A DNA stretch of 64,000 bases from an uncultured Mycoplasma sp. (GTDB taxonomy: Bacteria; Bacillota_I; Bacilli_A; Mycoplasmatales; Metamycoplasmataceae), in contig CAMRBN010000002.1 of NCBI GenBank assembly GCA_947040455.1, forward strand, positions 92,803 through 156,802, read 5' to 3'. Shown here piece by piece: positions 54,541-64,000 of the stretch. The notes under the pieces were generated by a model, which was not told the DNA's origin, searched no databases, and saw only the letters and a list, made by a program, of their open reading frames with translations. Each line of letters begins with the position of its first letter. Position 1 is the first letter of the stretch. Made by a program: the position numbers and the translations under genes.

Positions 54541-55541
54541 TGCCAAAAATAACTAAAATTAATTATAATGAAATTAAATCAAAGAAAATTTCAGAAAATA
54601 ACACAACATTTGTTATTCAACCTCTTGAAAGAGGAATGGCAAATACTTTAGGAACATCAATTAGAAGAGTTTTACTTTCTTCTATTTATGGAGTTTCTTC
54701 ATTTGCAACTAAAATAAGTGGTATTTCTCATGAGTATGCTCCAATTCCAGGAGTAGATGTTGATGTTATTACTTTATTATCTAATTTATCTTTAATTAAA
54801 TTTAATTATAATCCTGAAGTTTTTCAAGAAGATTCAATAATTAAAATATATTTTAAAAACGAAAATGAAGGTGTTGTTAGAATTAGTGATTTAAACATCC
54901 CTTCTGAATTAACATTATCTTCTAACGGAGATACTGTCATTGCTAATGCTGCTAAAAAAGGTGCATTAGAATTTGAATTATTTTTAAGAGCTGATAGAGG
55001 TTATTATGATTCTGATTTTAATAAAATTATTATTAAAGAAAACAGTTCAAAAATGGATTCAAAAATTAAATCAGGATCATTTATTGCTATGGATTCAAAT
55101 TTTTCTCCAATTGTTAAAGTATCAACAAATGTTGAAGAATTAAATACTTCTTCATATGCTGTACAAGAAAAATTGGAATTCACTATTGAAACAAATGGAA
55201 CAATTGATGCCAAAGATGCTCTTTCGCAAGCTGGAGAAATCATGATTGCACATATGCAAATTATTGGTAATATTGAAAACTTAGACTTGAATAATATTTT
55301 TGAAGATGAAACACCTAAAAAGGAAGATTCAAAATTTGAATCAATGACTATTGATGATTTAGACTTAACTGTTCGTTCAACTAATGGTTTAAGAAGAGCA
55401 AAAATCTCAAAAGTATCAGAATTAATTTCATTATCAGAATCAGAATTGAAAAATATCAATTCAATTGGTGAAAAATCAGTGAATGAAATTGTCGCAAAAC
55501 TAGAAGAATTAAAAATCTTCTTAAATAAAGGAGATGAATAA
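54540..55541 (+). CDS. rpoA: RNA polymerase alpha subunit
   Basis: FVIQPLERGMANTLGTSIRRVLLSSIYGVSSFATKISGISHEYAPIPGVDVDV; alpha-CTD GLRRAKISKVSELI. Confidence 0.97.
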   Translation: MPKITKINYNEIKSKKISENNTTFVIQPLERGMANTLGTSIRRVLLSSIYGVSSFATKISGISHEYAPIPGVDVDVITLLSNLSLIKFNYNPEVFQEDSIIKIYFKNENEGVVRISDLNIPSELTLSSNGDTVIANAAKKGALEFELFLRADRGYYDSDFNKIIIKENSSKMDSKIKSGSFIAMDSNFSPIVKVSTNVEELNTSSYAVQEKLEFTIETNGTIDAKDALSQAGEIMIAHMQIIGNIENLDLNNIFEDETPKKEDSKFESMTIDDLDLTVRSTNGLRRAKISKVSELISLSESELKNINSIGEKSVNEIVAKLEELKIFLNKGDE

Positions 55542-55906
55542 TGGCTAATCCACATCAACTCTTTAGGAGAAATGCAACATGAAGAAAACAAGTAACTCGT
55601 TCTTTGGCAACTGATGTTCTTGTGTATGGAAGAATTACAACTACCGAAACAAGAGCTAAAGAAGTTAGAAGACATGTTGAAAAAATGATTACTAAAGGTA
55701 AAATAAATACTTTGGCTTCTAGAAGATCTGCAGCAGCATTTTTAAGAGATGTTAAAACAAAAGATGGTGTTCCAGCTTTAAAACATTTATTTGAAAATCT
55801 TGCTCCTAGATTTAAAGATCGTCAAGGTGGATATACTAGAATTATTAAATTACCAGCACGTCAAGGTGATGCAACTAAAATGGCAATTCTTGAATTAGTA
55901 AAATAA
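55541..55906 (+). CDS. rplQ: 50S ribosomal protein L17
   Basis: [48 protein letters not shown]. Confidence 0.97.
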
Positions 55907-55926
55907 TATTTACATATAATCAAAAT

Positions 55927-55956
55927 AAAAAAACACTTTATCTCAAGTGTTTTTTT
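55927..55956. terminator. Terminator at the end of the S10-spc-alpha operon, bidirectional
   Basis: AAAAAAACACTT-TATCTC-AAGTGTTTTTTT, 12-bp stem. Confidence 0.88.
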
Positions 55957-55976
55957 ATTTAATGTTAATTGAAAAA

Positions 55977-56816
55977 TTAATAAGCAATATATTTTTTTAA
56001 TAATTTAGCAACACTACCAAATTCTTTGATAATTTCATCTTTAGTTAGATCAATTTTTATTTCTTGTTCAGCTAGCACAATGATCCTGTTGGTCATATTT
56101 TTAATTGAATCGATATCATGTGAAATTAAAACTAAAGTAGTTTCATTTTTGTTGCAATATTTAATAATAAAATTTTGTATATCATTTTTAATGGCAATAT
56201 CTAGTCCAGTAGTAAATTCATCCAAAAATAAAATTTTAGGTTTATTCAGTAAAGCTAGTGTAACGTTTAATCTTTGTTTTTGACCACCCGAAAGTTTAGA
56301 GATCTTATTTTTCAAAATCTTCTTTAATTGAAAAGTTTCTAAAACATCATTAAACTCTTCAACATCAATATTGACAATATTATTTAGTTTTATAATGAAA
56401 TCAATCATATCTTTAACAGTTAACCCTGTAGGAAATTCAAAATCTTGAAATTGCACACCTAAATGCTTGTAAGGATTATTCTTGTTATGTTCAAAATGAT
56501 AAATTATTTTTCCAGCATTAGGCTTTCTAGTTCCGGAAAGCATTTCTACCATAACAGTTTTTCCAGCACCGTTAGGTCCTAAAAATGCAATGCGTTCTCC
56601 TTTGTATAAATTAAAGAAAACATTTTGGAAAACAATATTATCATTCTTTAATGTTTTAAATTTACAAGTTAAATTTTTAATTTCAATCATTAATTCATTT
56701 TGATTATCCTTATCATTTGATAAAACAGGCAGTGAATCATAAGGACTTGCTTTGGTTTTAGATTTAATAGTTTTTATTTGTTCTCAAATACTATCTTCTT
56801 TATTTTGCTTTATCAT
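55977..56816 (-). CDS. ABC transporter ATPase (ABC-2 type)
   Basis: FLGPNGAGKTVMVEMLSGTRKPNAG; LSGGQKQRLNVTLALLNKPKILFLDEFTTGLD; start extended upstream through TGA with GAAGGA SD. Confidence 0.92.
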
Positions 56817-56862
56817 ATTAATTCCTTCTTCATTATTTTTTAATTAATCTTTGTTTTTTGTA

Positions 56863-57720
56863 TTATCTACTAGACCAACTAAATTTCTTATAAGCAATAA
56901 AATTAAAAGTGGCAAAAATAATTGTCGGCATTATTAAATTTAAAATTTTTTGTCACGCAGCAATAATGATAATTGGCCCATCTGTCGGATTGGCTGATAA
57001 AATAGAAAAGTCTCTAAAATCAAATATACTTTGTGAAATACTATCTATTGGCAATATCAAAGCATTATTAAGTAAAGATGTTGAATAATTAATTGGTGAA
57101 AACAAACTCATATATTTTATAGCATCAATACCACCGATTACAGATATGGGCACAAAATAACCCGCTAGTGTTATTGTTAGCAATAATATTGATAAACCAA
57201 CCAATTGAACGGTTGCTGATTTTTTAGAAACAGAGGCTAACAAAATACCCGTTGATATTGCGCTAATAAATAGCATAATAATTGCAAAAATAAACTCCCC
57301 TCAATTAACATGCGCCAATTCTTTTGGTGCATCAGTGTTCAAAAAACATAAAAAAATAATAGTAATAATAAAAGTTGAAAAGCAACACATTAGAAAAAAT
57401 CAAGAAGCAACTATTAAATTATACTTAATGGCTGTAATGCTAGAAGTTGAGATTCTTCTTAAAACAATTGATTGTTTTATTTCAACCAGCATTTGAGGCA
57501 ATGATATCATTGTTATGGGCAAAACAGTTAATGTAATGAAAGCTGGAAATGCTGAAACAAAAAAACTCGGTCCATCATTATTGCTATTGTTTTCAATAAG
57601 ATAATAAATTAACATAAAACCAATTGGTAACAAAAACATTGTTAAGGGCCCAATTTTAGATTTTCAAAAAAATTTATTAATTAGTGATATTATGGATAGT
57701 TCAGAATTAAATTTTTTCAT
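56863..57720 (-). CDS. ABC-2 type permease
   Basis: Multi-TM frame joined through TGA codons: MKKFNSELSIISLINKFFWKSKIGPLTMFLLPIGFM...; partner of adjacent ATPase gene. Confidence 0.8.
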
Positions 57721-57807
57721 TAATTTAAATTATATTCCAAAATAATTTAAATTTGAATACTTTAATTTATCGTATTCATTAACAAATTCTTAAAACAAAT
57801 CAATTAT

Positions 57808-58041
57808 GTGTTTGAATGCAACATTTTCGTTATTATGATCATATTCCAAAGTTATTTTTCTTCATCAGGAGTTTTTGAAGATAAGTTTATTAAAAAATTA
57901 TTAATTCCATCATTGGTTCAATCTTCTGAATTTTCCGAAATAAGTAATTGTTCTTTTATGAAAGATGTGATTATCTCTTTTTTATTTTCAGTTTTCTCTA
58001 TTTTAGTTTGTATGTTAAGTTTTTTTTGAATGAAAAATTAA
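57808..58041 (+). CDS. Possible small membrane protein, GTG start, low support
   Basis: VFECNIFVIMIIFQSYFSSSGVFED...FLFSVFSILVCMLSFFWMKN; hydrophobic C-terminal segment; no clear SD. Confidence 0.25.
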
Positions 58042-58348
58042 TTTCGTGTTATTTTCTTTCTTTAATTTTATGTATCTTTGTTCAAGAAAATTAATACTAG
58101 TCTCAAGATAATAATCTTAAGATAATTTGAAATTATTATTTAAATGATAGAAAATTTTTGAGATTTTTATATTAAATATGTCAATTAAAGGTGTATAATT
58201 ATTTTGTTGATTTTTATAATTTTAACTTTTATTTTTTTTGAAAAATATAGATTTTATTTTTTAAATTAATCCTAATTTTATTATTGATATATCTTGTTAG
58301 TTTTTTTTATTTTTTCCAAAAAATTGTAAGTAATTTATTTATTTTTTG

Positions 58349-58366
58349 TATAATTATAAGTAATTA
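58349..58366 (+). promoter_or_regulatory. -10 element placed for a leaderless transcript of the giant lipoprotein
   Basis: TATAAT at 58349-58354, ATG at 58366, no Shine-Dalgarno between. Confidence 0.45.
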
Positions 58367-61300
58367 TGAATAAAAAAACACAAACAAAAACACAAAATAA
58401 AAGAATATACTTAAAATCAATATCAGCGGTAGGACTTCCTTTAGTTCTTATTTCTTCATGTGCAACAAGCGTTCCTAATTTTGATATCAAAATTGAAGAA
58501 AAAAAACTTGAAGATAATATAACTACAAATGAAATTCAAATGATTGGTTCAGAATTTGTTGAAATTAATACACCAAAACTAATAGTAATTAAAAAGTTGT
58601 TTTTAATTAATGATGATTTAAATCAAGAAGTTGTTAAAGGTTTGAATGTTAAGTCAATAAAGTCTGGTGACGGATATCAATTAGTGTTGCATACTAAAGA
58701 AGGTTTTACAATTAATGGTGATTTAGATAAGATTTCTTCTAAACAATTCAATGTTAATAATAATAAAATAAATGTTGATTTAAAAAGCACTGATGAAATC
58801 AACGGATCTAAAATTACTAATGCCGATATTTCAAAAATTGATACAATAGGCAATCAAACAATTGATCTTGTGAAATTTAACATTGTTAAAAATGTTTTTG
58901 ATTTTGGTCAAGTTTCACCAAGTTTCATTGAAAATAGTTTATGAGTTAAAAGAACTGATATATCAAAAGACAGACACACACTTACTTTAATTCCCAAGCC
59001 TGGATTCTATATAAACCAAGGAGCTGATGGCGTTGAATTAACTTCGTTAGAATTTAATTCTTATGATGGTCAAGCTACTATTATTGATTTTAAAATTAAG
59101 GATGTTCCGGGAGATGTAACAATTAGCCATGAAGAAATGCTAAGTTTTAGCACAACTAACGAAAAAGTCAATCTTCCTAATTCAGCCTTGATTCAAGAAG
59201 CTTTTGTTTTTCCAAATAATATGGATGATGAAATTTTGGATGGATTAGAAGTTCGTAGAACTGAGCCAATTGGAAATGTATACAAGTTAATATTAACCGC
59301 TAGAGAAGGTTATACAATTAATGGTAAAAAATCAATAGAATCAAAGGAAATTCCGATAAATATTAATGTAGTGATCACTGATAATTCAAAACCATTAAAA
59401 ATAACTTATAAAGAAATTATGACTATCACTGAAGAATCTCAAAATATTGATGTAGCTAAATTAGGAATTGTTAAAAAGATTGTAAACTTTTCATCATCAG
59501 TTACTGACAAACAAATTATAGATTCTTTAAAGTTGCAAAGAAGTGCTTCTACATCAGAAAATCAATATACATTTACTTTGACAACTAATGCTCCTGGATT
59601 TCAAATTAATTCAATTAATGAATTTACATCTTCACAATTTGTGGTTGATATTGATTATGCAATAGATAAAAAAATGGAAGTTGGAAATGTAACGATTGAA
59701 AATATTCTTTCTTTCCAAGAAACAACTCCAGGTATAATCACAACTAATGAAATCATAATCCTTAAAAATATTTTTAATTTTAATGAATTGACCGATGAAG
59801 ATATTATGAAAAATATTAAAGCTCATAGAAGTCAAAGTGAAAATGGAAAACACACAATAACCTTAACTGCAAATGAAGGTATTCTAATTAATGAAAATAA
59901 AACATTGGATTCAATTGCTATTGAAATAATTATTGATTTCGATATTACATCTAAAAATTCTGCAGATATTCAATCAACTTTAACCCAAGTTGAAATAAAT
60001 TCTATTTCTGAAAATTTTGAAGATATTGATGAAGCTAAATTAGCAATCATTAAAAAAGTTTTTAATATATCATCTACAACAAATAGTCTGAATCTTGATC
60101 AAAAACTTTTGAGTGGAATACAAATCAAAAAAACTGAAAGTGAAATAAATAATTATTCTTTCACTTTGAAGACAAAACCTGGATTTGCAATAAATAATAC
60201 TGAAAATACAAATACGATTGTTTCAAATACGTTTACGTTACCTTTGATTGAGGTGAATGTAGCAAATAAACCAAGTATAGATCCTTTATCAGAGTTAGAT
60301 ATAAATAGTATTTCTACTACTCCTGAAAATATCGATGGTGCTAAATTAGCAATACTTAAAAAGGTATTTAATTTTAATATAACTAAACAAGACCAAAATA
60401 TTCTTGATGGATTACTAATTTCTAGAAGTGAACCTTCTCCAATTAATGAATATACATTGACATTGACTCCAAAAAAAGGTTTTGCAGTTATTGGTGCTAC
60501 TGTTTCTGATAAATTTGTAGTTATTGATCAATTAAATATAATAAAGTCTGCAGAAGTTGGTTCTGTTTTGCTTGATGAAATTAATGGTATTTTAGACAAT
60601 CCATCTAAAATTCGAGAAAACCAAATAGCAATAATTAAAAAAGCATTTACATTTGATCCTTTAATAACTGACAAACAAATTATGAACGGACTAAAAGTTC
60701 ATAAAACAGGCGGAATTTCAACAAACAACCAATATACCCTTGTTTTAACTGCAAATCCTGGATTTATGATTGATAATGTTGGATTAATAGAATCTAATGA
60801 ATTCCAAGTAAGTGTTGATATTGTAATATCTAGAAAAGAAATTCCTGTTGGAAGTATTTCTTCAGATGATATAGCTCTTTTTTCAACCACTGCAACAACA
60901 CCCACACTAGACCAAGCAACTTTAATTTTGAAAGTTTTTGCTATTGAAGGCTTGTCAAGGGCAGATGTGATGAATGGACTAAAAGTTCATATAGTTGGTG
61001 GATTAAATACATCTAATCAGTACACCCTGGTCTTAACACATGTAGAAGGTTGAACGATTAATGGTGGTTTGGATCCATATGAATCAAATAACTTTGAAGT
61101 TGTGCTTGATTTATTGATAGAGTCTAAAGAAACAATTAATATGGAAATATCGCAAGAAAACATTGATACAATTAGCAATATAGAAGAAGCAATAACTTCA
61201 ACAAACATAGAATTTATTAAGCAAGTTTTCAATTTGGAAAATGTTTCAGACGAGGAAATCATGCTTGGATTAAAAGTTAAAAAAATTCAAACAGATTCTG

Positions 61301-64000
61301 ATTACAAACTTGTTTTAATTGCAAATTCTGGTTTTAAAATTAACAGTCAAGATCGATTAACTTCTAATTCAATTTTCTTTGACAAAAATTTAACAATAAC
61401 TTTAAAAGACAGTCTTGATATTCTAATTACCTTGGAAGAAGCACAAGGGTTTATTTCTGATTATCAAAATATTACTACAGATTTACAAATATCGACAATT
61501 AGAAAGGTCTTTAATACAGGAACCATATCTAATGGAGATATTATGAATGGATTACAAGTAAAATTAACTGGTCCTACCGCAACAAATGAATATACAATGG
61601 AAATAAAGCCAAAAAGTGGATTCTCAATAGTTGGTGAAACAGGTCCCTTAATATCAACATTTATAATCATTAATTATTTTGAGGTATCGAATCATCCAGA
61701 TATAAAAATCGATCATGAAGAAATATATTTAATTTCTGAAGAAATTTCACCAATTGATTCTTCTATAATTCCTATTTTGAGAAAAGCTTTTGATTTTAAA
61801 GCGATGACTGATCAAGAAATTATCAAAGCTTTCAAGGTGCAAAAACATAATAATTCACTAGCTGATAAACTTACTTTAATTGCTAATGAGGGATTCAAAT
61901 TTATTGATGGAGAAGGAATAGTGTCAAATCAATTGGAAGGCGAAACATTCTATGCAACATCTAAAATCATTGTGAGCAGCAAACCAAAAGCTTTAATTGA
62001 AGATGCAATAACCCAAGTTGAAATAAATTCTATTTCTGAAAATTTTGAAGATATTGATGAAGCTAAATTAGCAATCATTAAAAAAGTATTTAATGTGTCA
62101 GAAAGTTCTACGCTTGGTCATCTTGATCAAAAAATTATGATGGGTTTACAAGTTAAAAAAGTAATTTCAACAATGTCAAAAAGCCAAAATAATTTTCATT
62201 TTGAATTAAAGGCAAAAAATCCTAGTTTTTTAATAAACTCAGAATTGTGAAGTGTACCTTTTTTATCGGTCAAATTTACTTTGTCTTTAAAAGATTTAGC
62301 AATTCAACCAATACCAAACATTACAGAAACTATATCTGAACAAGAAATAGAAAATATTACTGAAAATCTAGTAGATATTAATCAAAGAAAATTGTTAATT
62401 ATTAAAAAAATATTTGCTTTTGATGCTTCATTGGATCAACTTATAATGGATGGGTTGCAAATTAAGAGAAGTGCACCATCTCCAACAAATACATACACTT
62501 TTACTTTAACTGCAAAAGACGGATATACAATAAATGGAACTTCAGCACCACTTCTATCTTCTCAAGTTGAAATTATTGATCAGATGGACATTAGAAGTGT
62601 TGAAGAAATTGTGTTGGATATAACAACTGATGAAATAAAAAGTTTTCAACAAGACCCAACACAAATTGAGGAACCACAAATTAATGTAATTAGAAAAGCT
62701 TTTATATTTGATTCTTTAATAACTAACGAACAAATTATGAATGGACTAAAAGTTCATATACTTAAAGTAGATTTAGAGAATCATTATACCCTTATTTTAA
62801 CTGCTAACCCTGGTTTTATGATTAATAATATGCCAACTATATCATCTAATAGTCTATATATTCCACTTAACTTTACTGTAAGTGAAAAGACTCCTGGACA
62901 AAACGCAATTGATCAAACAGAAATTAAAACTTTTAGCGAAACTTCAACAACAATTGAACTAAGTCAAATAGCGACAATTAAAAAATTATTTAATTTTACA
63001 ATTTTATCTACTCAAGACGAAATTTCTGATGAACAAATAATTGCTGGATTTAAAGTTCATGTAATTAAAGGACCGAACAATTCATATACTATAATATTAA
63101 CTCCAAACAAAGGATATACAGTTAATGAAACAAATTCTGGAGTTTTCTCACATGCTTTTGTAGTTCCATTTGATTTTACAATAATTAAAAAAGACTCCGC
63201 TTCAATCAATATAAACAGAAACCAAGTTAACATTCTTCAGAGTGCAAACGGAATTGTTGGTGAAGAAGTCTTGAAAATTATTAAATTAGCATTTAATATT
63301 ACCGATCCAGTGAATGAGGAATTAATGGAAGGATTAACTTTTGAAATTAATTCAAGTGAAGACAACAATTTACAAATTACACTAGTTCCTAAAACTAACT
63401 CTAATTTTACGATTAATGGAACAAGCGATCGATTTGTTTCGAATAATTTTGTGGTTAAAAACATATTAACCATAGCTCGTAAAACTCCTATAATTATTAC
63501 TGAAAGCGATATACAAAAATTTGAACTAAGTCTAAACCAACCTTTATCTCCGGGACAATTTACAGTTCTTCAAAAAGTTTTTGAAATAACTGGTATTACT
63601 AGTTTTGAACAAGCGAATCTTGTATTTAATGTTGAACTTCGAAGAAGTGGAAATACAAATAATTATGAATTTATCTTGAATTCATTAGATGGTTTTACAT
63701 TTAATGATGATTTATCAACAACTTTTTCATCTGGTCAATTTATGGTTGTAGAATTATTAAATATAACACCTGTTGAAACACCTCCTTCAATTGACAAAGA
63801 AAAATTAGATGCATTTACTGGAAGCATTACTCTTGATCAACTGACAATTTTAAAAACAGTATTTAACATGCCAGATACTATAACTGTAAACCAAGCAAAC
63901 GAATGATTCACAGTTACTAAAAATCCAGTAGAAGGAAACGACCACAAATTCACATTTACCTTAACTTTAAATGAGGGATTCAAATTTAGTGATGGCGCAG
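58366..64000 (+). CDS. Giant repetitive surface lipoprotein, 3' end beyond window
   Basis: Single frame open through five TGA codons (58942, 61051, 62248, 63904 and 58366-frame continuity) over 5.6 kb; signal peptide with lipobox-like VLISSC; about 19 degenerate ~95-aa repeats. Confidence 0.85.
59981..60059 (+). repeat. 79-bp perfect direct repeat, copy 1
   Basis: TAACCCAAGTTGAAATAAATTCTATTTCTGAAAATTTTGAAGATATTGATGAAGCTAAATTAGCAATCATTAAAAAAGT identical to 62009-62087. Confidence 0.95.
62009..62087 (+). repeat. 79-bp perfect direct repeat, copy 2
   Basis: Identical to 59981-60059 at 2028-bp offset, in frame (676 codons). Confidence 0.95.

Larger units (their letters stand above)
58501..64000 (+). 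repeat. Protein-level tandem repeat array, ~95-aa unit, about 19 copies (last truncated)
   Basis: Recurring consensus IT..EI.sis....nId.akl.iIkKvFnf....D..Im.GLkVkr......YTltLta..GftIN.......Ss.f.v. Confidence 0.85.

Noticed and set aside
55004-55675. 223-aa minus-strand ORF opposite rpoA
   Set aside because: Antisense shadow of the rpoA/rplQ coding region, Ser/Phe-rich composition typical of reversed AT-rich genes, no SD.
58501-64000. Possibility that the repeat region is a CRISPR or intergenic repeat array
   Set aside because: Periodicity is at protein level in a single open frame; DNA copies are diverged except one 79-bp pair, and there are no short palindromic repeats with spacers.

Overview
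This 64 kb window is AT-rich mollicute chromosome read with genetic code 4. TGA must be Trp: almost every recognisable gene (metG, ftsZ, fusA, ileS, pheS/pheT, rpsG, rpsC, secY, etc.) is cut in the supplied ORF track by in-frame TGA and becomes full length when TGA is read through to TAA/TAG. Order: (1) uracil/xanthine permease fragment; comEA/comEC-like genes; a membrane-anchored HEXXH protein; metG and a tRNA adenine methyltransferase; (2) an mraZ-rsmH-(ftsA-like)-ftsZ cluster; rpmF; tmcAL; a 40-aa Cys-rich peptide; rluD; a membrane protein with a Rho_N/SAP-like tail; (3) rpsL-rpsG-fusA; dprA; ileS; two ABC-exporter half-transporters; an ABC permease/ATPase pair; rpsT; NERD and YgjP-like proteins; pheST; cinA-C; recA; ymdB; (4) a 16S-23S operon with no adjacent 5S; (5) the long S10-spc-alpha ribosomal operon (rpsJ to rplQ); (6) an ABC-2 ATPase/permease pair; (7) a giant repetitive lipoprotein gene that runs off the window end. 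The most notable items are the giant lipoprotein with about 19 degenerate ~95-aa repeats, the Cys-rich mini-protein, a structured leader upstream of infA, paired hairpins before rplB, putative MraZ operator repeats, shared rRNA processing stems with an alternative pairing, and the 23S G2057A-equivalent base. No CRISPR array, transposase or phage gene was recognised. I did not recognise any tRNA gene, but this was a by-eye scan.
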